A program made the translations under genes and the position numbers. From assembly GCA_963790585.1 (NCBI GenBank), contig CAWBOY010000003.1, positions 248,001 to 312,000 on the forward strand: DNA of 64,000 bases, in the 5' to 3' direction. The stretch is from CAWBOY01 sp963790585 (lineage in GTDB: Bacteria; Planctomycetota; Planctomycetia; Gemmatales; Gemmataceae). Within the stretch, counting starts at the first letter, position 1. Each line of letters opens with the position of its first letter. Below, one piece after another: positions 1 to 8,929 of the stretch. The notes under the pieces are model-generated. The model was given only the letters and a program-made list of their open reading frames with translations, had not been told where the DNA came from and ran no database searches.

Positions 1-62
1 AACCCGTCACGGTGGACAGCCTCGTCTGCCTTCTGGAGCGCTTTCGAGAAATCATCGCGTGA
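1..62 (+). CDS. 3' end of an upstream gene (partial)
   Basis: Reading the third frame from base 3 gives about nineteen codons (ending LLERFREIIA) and a TGA stop at 60-62. The next feature is an intergenic palindrome, which fits the end of a gene. Only the tail is visible, so no family can be assigned, and it may be chance. Confidence 0.3.
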   Translation, partial: PVTVDSLVCLLERFREIIA

Positions 63-72
63 CCGACTGTTA

Positions 73-148
73 CCGAGCCTGAAGTGTAAGCGAAGAGCAT
101 TTGAAATTTCAAAATACAAAATGCTCTTCGCTTACGCTTCAGGCTCGG
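73..148. repeat. Palindromic repeat, family CCGAGCCTGAAGCGTAAGCG (copy A)
   Basis: Two arms of about 30 bases (CCGAGCCTGAAG.GTAAGCGAAG and its complement) flank a short AT-rich centre. The same arms recur at 13270-13337 and at 63322-63566. The repeat sits just beyond the 3' end of the FG-GAP gene and could act as a transcription terminator for both flanking genes. Confidence 0.85.
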
Positions 149-165
149 TTGTTAGTGCCGTTTCA

Positions 166-1605
166 TCACTTCTTCGCCCGAATCTGCTCAAACAAAAACG
201 TCCCCTTCTTATTGCTCACTGCGATATCGAGCAAGCCATCCCCGTTGACATCCTGAACGACGAATTGGGTGCCGATGCCGGAATCATTGTCGATCAAGTG
301 CGGCACGAAGGTCGTCAAGCCGTCGCTGCCTTTCTTGGCCTCGAACCAAAAAAGTGTTGCCGGGGAATTAGGGTCGGTGTCGCCTGTGGGTCCGTGCGCC
401 GACCAGCGTTTGCCGGTGATCAGGTCCTTTAGACCGTCGCCGTTGATGTCCGCGTATTCGAGGGCATGCGTTTGCGAGACGAGGTTCGGAAACAGATCAT
501 GGCGTTGAAACGTTGAGCCGTTGGGGCCTTTTTTCTGCTGATGCCACCAAATGCCTTTGCCGTGAGCCGAGCTGCTGACGACGTCGGCCAAGCCATCGCC
601 GTCGACATCCAGGACGATCATGTTGGCGCAATCCGGGCCAAGGTTAGTCGGATGAAAAACCCAGGGCTTTTCGCTTACCGTTTCCGGTTGTTCCCACCAG
701 CCGCCGATGCAGAGGATGTCGGTTCGGCCATCCCCATTGACGTCGCCCGCGCCCAAACCATGCGAAAAGCGGAACGTCCCCGCGATGGCGCGGCCTGGAA
801 TGAGAGCTGCTTTCTGAATCTTGTCCTTGTACTTATCCAGGTCCTCTTTGCTGATCGACTTGCTGGCGGCATCAAAAAGATCCTTCTCCGAGCCGAATAG
901 TTTGTCTTTCAAACTATCGAGTTTATCCGCGATCTCCTTGCCACCTTCTGGATTTTTGTCGGCGATTTCTTTCAGCGCCGCGGCCGTCAATTTGAAGGTG
1001 TTTGGAATGCTCGTCGCGCTGACGGCGTGTCGGTCCCAGGGCTTGGTCGGATCCGTGCCTGGCGCGAACCAGACCATCTGGCCTTCATTGTCTTTGCCCT
1101 TGGGCTGCGTTCCGATTACCAACACCCGTTTGCCGTTTTTGAATAGATCGACGTAAATCGGCGTTTCATTGCAGGCACTCTCTGTGATCAAGTGCTGCTT
1201 CCAATGCACGTCTTTGCCTTGCGGATTTTCGTACCAGTAGCAGGGCGCCCCAGGAAAGCCGATGACGATGACATCGATCCAGCCATCGCCATTCAGATCC
1301 TCTGCCCAGCACGCGAAGCTGTTGCTATAGACGTTTTTGTTGCCGTCACGATAGTCCTTACTCGCACGAATCTCGTGTTTGGTCCAGTTCGGAGCTTCGT
1401 ACCAGATTTCGCCGTTGATGACATCCATCTTGCCGTCCTTGTTGACGTCGGCAACGGTAACACCCTCCGATCGAAACGCTGTGTCGAGGACAGTCTTTTT
1501 CCAGGTGATGCCGGTATCATCTTTCGCCTCCGGCTTTTTGTCCTCCGCGAAGGCGAGAGCTACCAGAAGCATCAGCGGCAAGGAAAGTGCGAAGAAGCGT
1601 CTCAT
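166..1605 (-). CDS. Secreted FG-GAP/VCBS repeat protein
   Basis: A 479-residue protein with a clear N-terminal signal peptide (MRRFFALSLPLMLLVALAFA) followed by a charged linker. Six calcium-binding-type DxDxDG motifs are visible (DVNKDGKMDV, DLNGDGWIDV, DVNGDGRTDI, DVDGDGLADV, DINGDGLKDL, DVNGDGLLDI), typical blades of an FG-GAP/VCBS beta-propeller. A lysine-rich helical insert of about 80 residues interrupts the propeller around residues 205-290. Such proteins are abundant and exported in planctomycetes. The fold is well supported but the substrate or role is unknown. It is transcribed away from the acyl-CoA dehydrogenase gene. Confidence 0.85.
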   Translation of the reverse strand: MRRFFALSLPLMLLVALAFAEDKKPEAKDDTGITWKKTVLDTAFRSEGVTVADVNKDGKMDVINGEIWYEAPNWTKHEIRASKDYRDGNKNVYSNSFACWAEDLNGDGWIDVIVIGFPGAPCYWYENPQGKDVHWKQHLITESACNETPIYVDLFKNGKRVLVIGTQPKGKDNEGQMVWFAPGTDPTKPWDRHAVSATSIPNTFKLTAAALKEIADKNPEGGKEIADKLDSLKDKLFGSEKDLFDAASKSISKEDLDKYKDKIQKAALIPGRAIAGTFRFSHGLGAGDVNGDGRTDILCIGGWWEQPETVSEKPWVFHPTNLGPDCANMIVLDVDGDGLADVVSSSAHGKGIWWHQQKKGPNGSTFQRHDLFPNLVSQTHALEYADINGDGLKDLITGKRWSAHGPTGDTDPNSPATLFWFEAKKGSDGLTTFVPHLIDNDSGIGTQFVVQDVNGDGLLDIAVSNKKGTFLFEQIRAKK

Positions 1606-1739
1606 CGATTGGTCCTCACGATTGGAGAGAGTGTCGGTGGGTCGTAATTTTCTTTATATGGCCAGGTGAATCAGGTGGGTATGAACTGCGGCCAAAGGAG
1701 CAGGTGTATATTAATTCTATATAGTTCAGCGCTTGCGCT

Positions 1740-1773
1740 GGTTGAGCACCGCCGGCGAGCCGGCGGCTATATA
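1740..1773. repeat. Small GC palindrome with TATATA tail
   Basis: GGTTGAGCACCGCCGGCGAGCCGGCGGCTATATA forms a strong GCCGGC.GCCGGC hairpin. A diverged inverted copy starting TATATAGC lies at 4556-4585 at the xseA start. It occupies the 189-base gap between the divergent FG-GAP and acyl-CoA dehydrogenase genes. No convincing promoter could be assigned in the rest of that gap. Confidence 0.6.
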
Positions 1774-1794
1774 AAATCTGAAGGAGCCTCGATC

Positions 1795-2970
1795 ATGACC
1801 CCAACGGACCAAGATCGGTTACTCGCCGACGTCGAGGCCTTTTGCCAGGAATTGCGGCCCAGCGAAGAACTCTGCTACGTCGAACATCGCTTCAACGACC
1901 AGGTTCTACCGCTGGCGAAAAAACACAACATTCTCGAAATGCCAGTGCCGACGACCTTCGGGGGCCGCGGCGCCGACACGATAACCTACGCCCGCGCGCT
2001 GGCGCGCATTGGCCGTGAGGGAACTGGTGTACGCACCTTTTTCTCCGGGCATACGTCGATCGGGGCCTATCCGATTCTGACTTGGGGAAATGAAGATCAA
2101 AAACGGCGTTATCTCACCGCGGCAGCCCGCGGCGAGAAAATTCTCGCGTTCGGCCTGACCGAGCCGGACGCGGGCAGCAATCCTCTGGAGATGACGACGA
2201 CTTATCGCCGCGATGGCGAGCGCTTTTTGCTCAATGGCGTCAAATACTTGATCTCAAATGGGGGAATCGCGGATGCGGTCGTCTGCTTTGGATATCCGGA
2301 AACTCCGACAGACAAACGTCGCATGAGCGCCTTCATCGTCGATCGTGGCCCTGGTTTCCTCAGCGAAGACCTGACGGCGAAGATGGGTATGCCGACGTCG
2401 AACACGGCCATGTTCCAACTGGACAATTGTCCGGTTCCTCTCGCCAATATGCTCGGCGAGGAAGGTGATGGCTTCCGTATCGCGATGGGTTCCCTCGTCA
2501 GCGGCCGATTGAGCGTGGCGGCCGGCTGTCTCGGCGTGATCGAAGACTGCCTCATCGAATCCATATCTTACGCCAAGGAACGCCAGCAACACGGCAAAGC
2601 GATCGCCCGCCATCAATTGATTCAGGAGCATCTCGCCGCAATCGAGATGGACCGAGTCACCTCCGAAGTCATCGTGATGAAGGCCGCCGAGGCGATCGAT
2701 GCCTGGAAGCGCGAGGCGGGCAATGTTGACCTCAAAGCGAAGGCAGACCTCTTGGCCGCCCAAGCTAAACTCCACGCGACGAATGCCGCTTGGGATGCCG
2801 CCGACCGCGCTGTGCAAATCTACGGAGGCCGTGGCTGGTCCACACTCTATCGACCGGGTCGCCACTTAATGGATGTGCGTGTTTGCCGTATTTACGAAGG
2901 GACGGATGAGATTCTAAAGCTGAAGATCGCGGCCGCGGTTTTGGGCAAGGAGTACGAAGCGTATAAATGA
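1795..2970 (+). CDS. Acyl-CoA dehydrogenase family protein
   Basis: A 391-residue FAD-dependent acyl-CoA dehydrogenase, which oxidises an acyl-CoA thioester to the 2-enoyl-CoA and passes electrons to ETF. Visible features are the N-terminal helical domain, FGLTEPDAGSNP (flavin and substrate contact), the beta-domain, and the C-terminal helical domain ending YGGRGW..RDVRVCRIYEGTDEI-like, with IYEGTDEI typical of the family. The start at 1795 is chosen because AAGGAG lies 9 bases upstream; the open frame extends further 5' without a ribosome site. Substrate chain length cannot be read. It converges with xseB, only 7 bases away. Confidence 0.88.
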   Translation: MTPTDQDRLLADVEAFCQELRPSEELCYVEHRFNDQVLPLAKKHNILEMPVPTTFGGRGADTITYARALARIGREGTGVRTFFSGHTSIGAYPILTWGNEDQKRRYLTAAARGEKILAFGLTEPDAGSNPLEMTTTYRRDGERFLLNGVKYLISNGGIADAVVCFGYPETPTDKRRMSAFIVDRGPGFLSEDLTAKMGMPTSNTAMFQLDNCPVPLANMLGEEGDGFRIAMGSLVSGRLSVAAGCLGVIEDCLIESISYAKERQQHGKAIARHQLIQEHLAAIEMDRVTSEVIVMKAAEAIDAWKREAGNVDLKAKADLLAAQAKLHATNAAWDAADRAVQIYGGRGWSTLYRPGRHLMDVRVCRIYEGTDEILKLKIAAAVLGKEYEAYK

Positions 2971-2977
2971 ATCGCGC

Positions 2978-3283
2978 TCATTCAATCTCGTTCGCCCTAC
3001 GCCGCACGCGCTTCGCCGGCTCACTTTGGACGGCGGCCGTTGCCTCATGCTTGAATTCCTTTAAAGTGGCTTCGCCGTTTTCGTCCGCGCCCGTCATCAA
3101 CAAAATGCGCTGTTCGGCACGACGCAGCTCGCCGTAGCAGCGCTTGATCAGGCCGACGCCTTGCTCATACTGCGTCAGCACTTCATCAAGGCCAAGGTTA
3201 CCCTCTTCCAATTCACGGACGACGCGCTCGAGGGCGATGAGTGCTTGTTCAAAGGGAAGCTCGGTGGCTTGCGGTTGGCTCAT
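2978..3283 (-). CDS. xseB: Exodeoxyribonuclease VII small subunit
   Basis: 101 residues matching the XseB family: a short helical hairpin with FEQALIALERVVRELEEGNL and LDEVLTQYEQGVGLIKRC. With XseA it forms the exonuclease VII complex that degrades single-stranded DNA to oligonucleotides. The C-terminal 25 residues are a basic extension. It lies directly downstream of xseA, the usual two-gene operon order. Its ATG is only 8 bases after the xseA stop in the frame that restores the XseA C-terminus. Confidence 0.92.
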   Translation of the reverse strand: MSQPQATELPFEQALIALERVVRELEEGNLGLDEVLTQYEQGVGLIKRCYGELRRAEQRILLMTGADENGEATLKEFKHEATAAVQSEPAKRVRRRANEIE

Positions 3284-3291
3284 GGCTCTTT

Positions 3292-4546
3292 TTATTCCGT
3301 TGGAGTTTTCAATTCCAGCGCTTCAACACGACTGACGATCTGACCTTGTTGCACGCGTGTCAGAAGAAGATCGCCAATTGTAAGCGATGCGGCATCGCGG
3401 AGGAAGCGCGGTCTCACCCTCCTTGCGCGTCAGGCTATAACCACGGCTGAGGACGTTCAAGGGACTGAGCGTTTCGAGCCGGGCTGTCTGCGCTTCGAGG
3501 CGCTGACGGGCGCGGTCGATCCGTTGTTGCATGGCACGCTTCAGCCGTTCCGACCAATCGTCGACGCGCCGTTCCTCATCTCGAACACGGTCCAGCGGGA
3601 CGCGAAAGCAGCGGCGCATGGCTAGGTATTCCAGCCGTTGTCGAGCCTGCGCGAGCGTGCTTTTGAGAAAGGTGCGCAGTCGGTTCTCTTGCTTGGCGAG
3701 CCAATCCATCACGTCCGCCTGATTCGGCACCACGTGCTCGGCGGCTTCGCTCGGCGTCAGCGCGCGCTTGTCAGCCACGAGATCGGCAATCGTGAAATCG
3801 TCTTCGTGGCCGACGCCGGAGATGATCGGAATCAGCGACGCGAAAATGGCGTCGGCCACGACTTCTTCGTTGAACGACCAGAGGTCCTCCAGGCTGCCGC
3901 CGCCGCGGCCGACAATGAGGACGTCGATCGGCGACTTGCCGCCAGGCTTACCCAGGCGATTGAGCAACCGAATCGCATTGGCGATTTCAGCGGCGGCCCC
4001 GTCGCCTTGAACGCGCACCGGGCAGACCCAAACCTCGACCGCGGGCCAGCGCCGGCCAAGGATCTCCAACATATCGCGCACGGCTGAGCCGGTCGGACTG
4101 GTGACGAGCACGACGCGGCGCGGCAAACGTGGCAACGGTTTCTTGCGAACGGGGTCGAAATAGCCTTTAGCGGATAGCTTTTCTTTCAATTGACGAAACG
4201 CCAGTTCGAGCGGCCCTATGCCCTTGGGTTGCACCTCCTCGATCTGAAGCTGGTACTCGCCGCGCGGCAAATAGACTGTGACCTTTCCCCTGACGATGAC
4301 CCGCATGCCGTCGGCCAAGTCGAAGCGCATGCGCATCGCCAGGCCGCGATAGATGACGGCTTTCAAAGGAGCGTCTTCGTCCTTGAGCGTGAGATAGAGA
4401 TGGCCGGAACTAGGGCGGGCAAGGTTGGAGACTTCACCTTCGACCCAGACGGAGTCGTGCGCGTTTTCAAGGAGACTCTTGATCGCGCGCGTCAGCTCGC
4501 CGACGCGGAGGATCTTGATACCCGGAGGTGGGAAGAGTGACGCCAT
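3292..4546 (-). CDS. xseA: Exodeoxyribonuclease VII large subunit (frameshifted near its 3' end)
   Basis: Catalytic subunit of exonuclease VII. The N-terminal OB fold (VWVEGEVSNL, GHLYLTLKD) is followed by the exonuclease domain (VVLVTSPTGSAVRDML, VIVGRGGGSLEDLWSFNEE, ISGVGHEDDFTIADLVAD) and coiled coils. The single open frame ends at 3323 with an unrelated tail. Shifting frame near 3398-3406, at a GCGC, gives the normal family tail (LRDAASLTIGDLL..GQIVSRVEALEL) with its stop at 3292-3294, just before xseB. The protein would then be about 417 residues. The 5' end overlaps the preceding hydrolase gene by 80 bases. Real mutation and sequence error cannot be separated here. Confidence 0.88.
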
Positions 4547-5768
4547 GTTTCTCTGTATATAGCCCCCGGCTTGCCGGTGGTAACCCCTGCATCGATAGCC
4601 CGCGATAAACCGCGTCCACTAAGCACTGCCCGCGCTCATTCAACAACACGCCGCGACCCTGCTTATTCATAGTGTAGCCGAAGGACAGCCGTGCCGCCGG
4701 ATCGGCGAAGCCGAGCGAACCACCCATTCCCGCATGGCCGAAAGCCGACTCAGGGATAATGACACTATCGGTCGCTCCCTTCACACCCCTTCGGTTGTCG
4801 GCCGACTTCATGAAGCCAAGCCCGAAGCGCATACCAACAAGCAAGACCGCATCGATTGCGCTGGCCGATTGCACCCGGCTCATTTCCTGCAGTGTATCCG
4901 CATCGACGAAACCCTGGCCGCCGCACGCCAAGGGAGCGTATAAGCCAGCCAAACCGCGTGCGTTGGTGATACCGCCGGAGCTGGGAAGAATCGCCGCATG
5001 GGCGGCGCGCGAGTCCTGGTCGCCGGGGCGCAGTCCCGGATTGCGGACAACGCGGGCCTGCAAACTCTCCGGATCGGTATTCATCGCCGTCAAAAAGCGC
5101 CACGGCGTCTCACCAGCGGGTGTGACATCGGGGCGAATGGTCGGGGCGACGCGGCTTTCATCCGCTTCGGGCAGGCCGATATGAAAATCGAGCCCAAGCG
5201 GGCCTGAGACTTCCTCGCGGAAGAAACTCTCGAACGGCTTGCCCCAAACGCGGTGAACCAGCTCGCCGACGAGATGGCCAAACGTCATGGCGTGATATCC
5301 CTGCCGCGTGCCTGGCTCCCAGAACGGCTCTTCGTTCGCAAGCGTCGCAACCATAAAATTCCAGTCAAACAGCGCACCGTGCGCCAGCGGCCGACGCCGG
5401 ACCGGTAATCCAGCCTGATGGCTCAAGAGCACGCGCGAGGTGATCGCTTCCTTGCCTGCGCGGCCAAATTCAGGCCAGTAATGAGCCACGGGCAGATCGA
5501 GATCCAACATGCCGCGCGAAACGAGCATGTTGGCGCAAAGGGCGACCGCCCCTTTCGTGCAGGACCAGACGACGCCGATCGTGTCACGCTCCCACGGTTG
5601 GCCCGTGTGCCGATTGGCGACGCCGCCCCATAGATCGACAACGGTTTGCCCGTCGATCGTCACGCAGACCGAGGCCCCGACCTCGCCGCGCTCGCGGAAG
5701 TTGCGCTCGAATTCGGCGCGGACCTCGTTGAACCGCGCGTCGCATTCGCCTTGCACCGATTCGGACAT
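4467..5768 (-). CDS. Serine beta-lactamase-like hydrolase (class C/EstB type)
   Basis: A 433-residue enzyme of the beta-lactamase/transpeptidase-like esterase family. The SxxK nucleophile motif is SCTK in VVWSCTKGAVAL, and a Tyr motif lies in GYHAMTFGHLVGEL. FGHAGMGGSLGFADP matches the third conserved block (HxG type). No signal peptide is seen, so it is probably a cytoplasmic esterase. The start at 5768 has AGGAG 6 bases upstream; an earlier in-frame ATG lacks a site. The last about 40 codons run through a TATATAG palindromic repeat and into xseA in another frame, which looks like loss of the original stop. Confidence 0.82.
   Translation of the reverse strand: MSESVQGECDARFNEVRAEFERNFRERGEVGASVCVTIDGQTVVDLWGGVANRHTGQPWERDTIGVVWSCTKGAVALCANMLVSRGMLDLDLPVAHYWPEFGRAGKEAITSRVLLSHQAGLPVRRRPLAHGALFDWNFMVATLANEEPFWEPGTRQGYHAMTFGHLVGELVHRVWGKPFESFFREEVSGPLGLDFHIGLPEADESRVAPTIRPDVTPAGETPWRFLTAMNTDPESLQARVVRNPGLRPGDQDSRAAHAAILPSSGGITNARGLAGLYAPLACGGQGFVDADTLQEMSRVQSASAIDAVLLVGMRFGLGFMKSADNRRGVKGATDSVIIPESAFGHAGMGGSLGFADPAARLSFGYTMNKQGRGVLLNERGQCLVDAVYRGLSMQGLPPASRGLYTEKHGVTLPTSGYQDPPRRRADARDQESP
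4556..4585. repeat. Diverged copy of the TATATAG/GCCGGC palindrome
   Basis: TATATAGCCCCCGGCTTGCC resembles the complement of the element at 1740-1773. It lies between the beta-lactamase-like domain end and the xseA start, inside the hydrolase reading frame. Confidence 0.45.
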
Positions 5769-5798
5769 GACCGCTCCTGTTTCGGGCTGCTCCATAAG

Positions 5799-5908
5799 CC
5801 CCTCGCCCCCGTACTCGGGGGAGAGGGGTTGGGGTGAGGGGGTTGCGTTTTCGCGGACTTTGCCCCCCTCACCCCCAACCCCTCTCCCCCGAGTACGGGG
5901 GCGAGGGG
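5799..5908. repeat. Long palindrome of CCCCTC/GAGGGG arms
   Basis: About 43-base near-perfect arms (CCCCTCGCCCCCGTACTCGG..GGTGAGGGG and complement) flank a 20-base centre. It lies between two genes on the minus strand and would form a very stable hairpin, so it may end transcription of the PhyH gene. Confidence 0.85.
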
Positions 5909-5927
5909 AGGCCTATGGTATGGTCTC

Positions 5928-6755
5928 TTATTCCGCGCTCGGCCGCGGCGGATTGGCCCAATGTCCTGTGGGATCGCTACCGCTGACGATCACGCCCTTG
6001 GCATTCCAGCCGAGTTCGGCGCGGACCTCGGCGGCACAATAACGGAGCGTTAGACCACAGCGGCGCCGTTGCGATCGATTCACGTCGGAGCCGTGCAGTA
6101 AGAGATCGCTGTGAATCGACGCCTCGCCTGCCTTCAAAATATCATCGACCGGCTGGCCATACTGCTCGGCATTTTCGATCGTCTGATTGAGGACATTGTG
6201 TTCCGATGAATCGCTCGGGCGATAGGTGAGATGGCCGAAATGATGCGACCCGGCGAGGAAGCGCATGCAGGCGTTTTCGCAGTCGGCATCGTCGATGGCG
6301 AGCCAGACAGTTACGGCCTTCGACGGCGACAGCGGCCAATAGCTGGCGTCCTGATGCCAGGCCACCGACTTGCCATCCCCTGGCATCTTGCAAAAGAAAT
6401 GCGAGCCCCAGGCAATGACGTTCTCGCCCAATAGATCCTTGACGAGCGCGACGATGCGCGGATTCGTGAGAATATCGTAGACCGGCCCGTATTTGAGGTG
6501 CGCCGTGCTGATCGAATAACTATCGCCGCCGGCGGCCATGACGCGCGCGAGCAAGCCGTCGAAATAACGACGATTGGCGTCCGCCTCAGCCGGGCTGAAG
6601 ACCCGCAGCGGCTTGAGGTAGCCGTCTTTATTGAACGAGTCGATCTGAGAGCGCGAGAGCACCTTCGGAGTCTCGTTTTTGCAAGCATGGAAACGCAAGT
6701 CACGCTGAACGCGTTCGAGTTCCTTCGTCTCTGGCACGATGGAGAATGTGGTCAT
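5928..6755 (-). CDS. Phytanoyl-CoA dioxygenase (PhyH) family protein
   Basis: A 275-residue Fe(II)/2-oxoglutarate-dependent oxygenase of the PhyH family. The iron-binding HxD is in AWHQDASYWPL. A distal His lies in SIHSDLLLHGSDVNRSQRRR, which also contains the 2-oxoglutarate-binding Arg. The central FLAGSHHFGHL is typical. The substrate is unknown: PhyH proteins act on acyl-CoAs, amino acids and natural products. The start at 6755 follows CCGGAG and trims 15 residues from the longest open frame. It is a single-gene unit between the palindrome and the dGTPase gene. Confidence 0.85.
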   Translation of the reverse strand: MTTFSIVPETKELERVQRDLRFHACKNETPKVLSRSQIDSFNKDGYLKPLRVFSPAEADANRRYFDGLLARVMAAGGDSYSISTAHLKYGPVYDILTNPRIVALVKDLLGENVIAWGSHFFCKMPGDGKSVAWHQDASYWPLSPSKAVTVWLAIDDADCENACMRFLAGSHHFGHLTYRPSDSSEHNVLNQTIENAEQYGQPVDDILKAGEASIHSDLLLHGSDVNRSQRRRCGLTLRYCAAEVRAELGWNAKGVIVSGSDPTGHWANPPRPSAE

Positions 6756-6815
6756 GAAGCTGCTCCGGCGTGATTCGTTGGTGTGATAAATTAGAGCCAT
6801 TGGATTTCGACTGGA

Positions 6816-8212
6816 TCAGCGGGCCCAACCGTCGAACGCGCCGCCGGGGATGGTGCCTGTCAGGCGCTGATACATCAATGTGGCCTGCTGATCCGTCATT
6901 TCCGCGATCGCGTCCGCCGCGATCCGGACGACGATTTCGTTTGCCAGATTGCTTGTATTCCTCTCGCTTGCCCAGATGCCGACCTCGTTGCGCCAGCGAG
7001 CCGGCAAAATGTCCCATTTGTCTTTATCGTTGGAATTCAACGCGTCGGAGTAAATATCATACAGCGTCTCGACGACCTTTTGCTGCCCAAGTTGTTGGCC
7101 GGCCAGCGAGCTATTCTTGATCACATACTGCCAGGTTAGTTCTTTGAGCATTTTTACCCGCATCTGGCATCTATCCGGAATATCGAGATAATTTCCATCG
7201 CTATCAGGCGCCTCGAGGAGTTTGACTTCCTTAATATATTCCCCGATCAAGTCCGACGTGAATTTGCGCAGGGCAGCTCGGTCCGATCGCGTATCCTGGA
7301 ATGATTTGGATAACCGCGGGACGTCGCGAGCGAAAGAACGGAACTCGTCGCGCAAGTCTTTCAGCTCGAATCGACCGCGCATCCGATCGGTGAGTTTGAG
7401 ATATTCCCAGCGCTCAAAAACCTTATCCACGAACTCGCCGGCACCGCGAGGGCCCCTCAAAATCTCGCCCAGAGGGATGAGCCCCGCTCGATAGAAGTCC
7501 TCCGTGTCGCTTACGGAATAGGCAAGGTCGTCGGCCCAGTCCATCACCTGCGCTTCCAGAGAGCGGCGGCGCTGCTCGGCGCCGGCTCAAACTCTCGTGC
7601 GAACTCCAGGTACTCCCTCTCGGATTCGTAGGCGCCCCATTTGTACTCTTCCTGCCGAAACTCGTTCCCATCCGCCTTTTTCTGCAGCCAGGGATATTTC
7701 AACGTCGCATTCAGAGTCGCCCGGGTCAAATTGAGGCCTTGAATATCGACTTTGCGCACGACGAGTTTGGTAATAATGCGAAAGGCCTGGGCGTTGCCTT
7801 CGTAGCCATCAATCACCCCATCCTTGACGATCCTTTTGTTGAGCGTTTTCTCGGCCACATGACCGAATGGAGGATGGCCGAGGTCATGTGCCAAACCCGC
7901 GGCCTCGACCACGCTCGGGTCCAGGCCGCCGTATCGTTCTATATCATCCGCTGATGAAATTTTGACCAGATATTCAGCCAGGCGAAGGCCGATTTGAGCG
8001 ACTTCGAGCGTATGCGTCAGACGATTGTGAAGAACGAGCCCCTCGGTCGGAGAGATGACCTGCGTCACGCCCGCCAGCCTGCGAAAGGCCGTGCTATAAA
8101 TTATGGCGTCGCGATCGCGCTGAAAACGGGTTCGCTGCCCCTCGTCTTCCTCTCCTGGCTCGACCGAGCGCTTTTCTCTTTCCGTTTTGTTTAATAGGCC
8201 GTTGTTTTCCAT
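6816..8212 (-). CDS. dGTPase-like HD-domain triphosphohydrolase (frameshifted)
   Basis: Deoxynucleoside triphosphate triphosphohydrolase family (dNTP to deoxynucleoside plus triphosphate). The N-terminal part has QRDRDAIIYSTAFRRLAGVTQV, HNRLTHTLEVAQIG and the metal-binding HD in AAGLAHDLGHPPFGH. The C-terminal part starts VMDWADDLAYSVSDTEDF. The two halves are in different frames overlapping at 7544-7547. The family junction (RSLEAQVMDWADD) is recovered by one base change within about 7555-7578, a GCGC-rich run. The rejoined length is about 465 residues, normal for the family. It overlaps the upstream small gene by 22 bases, so the two are probably co-translated. Confidence 0.88.
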
Positions 8213-8517
8213 AGAGGTTGCCTATTTTTCAAGTTGTCGTGTTGTTCTGTCGCTTTTTTCCAGAATTGTCGCTGCCCCTCGTAGAACGGCTCCGCTTTAC
8301 CGCGGAAATACAGGTTCCACAAAGCCTCACGCATATCTTGAAACGACACCTTTGACTTTTCTTCTTTACCGTCCAATGGTCGCGACTCATCCTCGCCGGC
8401 AAGCGGCGTCACCTTGCGGATAAGTTCCTTCATTGTGAATGCTTGACTGGCATCTTGGTCGAGAATCTGTTGCACGGCTGCTTCGATGAGTTTGATCGTG
8501 GGAGAGGGCCGGTCCAT
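8191..8517 (-). CDS. Hypothetical small protein in operon with the dGTPase
   Basis: 108 residues, charged, no signal peptide or membrane segment. The segment from about residue 7 to 40 (IKLIEAAVQQILDQ..FTMKELIRKV) resembles a helical, possibly winged-helix-like fold, but no family is recognised. Its stop lies inside the dGTPase start region (22-base overlap), which supports a two-gene unit. A role in dNTP control is possible only by association. Confidence 0.6.
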   Translation of the reverse strand: MDRPSPTIKLIEAAVQQILDQDASQAFTMKELIRKVTPLAGEDESRPLDGKEEKSKVSFQDMREALWNLYFRGKAEPFYEGQRQFWKKATEQHDNLKNRQPLWKTTAY

Positions 8518-8762
8518 AAATGCCTCCGGAAGTCCGCGATTGGGTTAGGAGTAATGGAAGCAAGGTCATTCTAGCATGAAATCTCCGAAAACGGCCAGAG
8601 GGGAAGCGAGGTGAACATTCAGGAGAATGGAGCAGGTCATAATCGAATTGGAGACATGAGTGCTTCCTCAAAACGGCGATTTCGTACAAAGACAACGAGG
8701 GTCTGGCTGAGGCTGGTCTACAAGCATGAAGTCGAAGTTACCCTTGCCCTTCGAAATGCATT

Positions 8763-8892
8763 AGTGCGCCGTCCAGACTAAATTTACAGGTGGCACAGAC
8801 ATTCCTGTCTGTGCAGCAAAAGGCACATTCGTCGATTTCCCCACAGACAGGAATGTCTGTGCCACCCGTAAATTTAGTCTGGACGGCGCACT
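8763..8892. repeat. Palindromic MITE-like element
   Basis: Arms of about 51 bases (AGTGCGCCGTCCAGACTAAA... and complement) contain the inner palindrome GGCACAGACATTCCTGTCTG. A 28-base spacer separates them. It lies 37 bases upstream of mnmG. Bases 8518-8762 hold no gene or clear signal that I can see. Confidence 0.85.
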
Positions 8893-8929
8893 CGGCGATT
8901 CACCCAGCCCTCGTCCCCGAAGAGGATTT

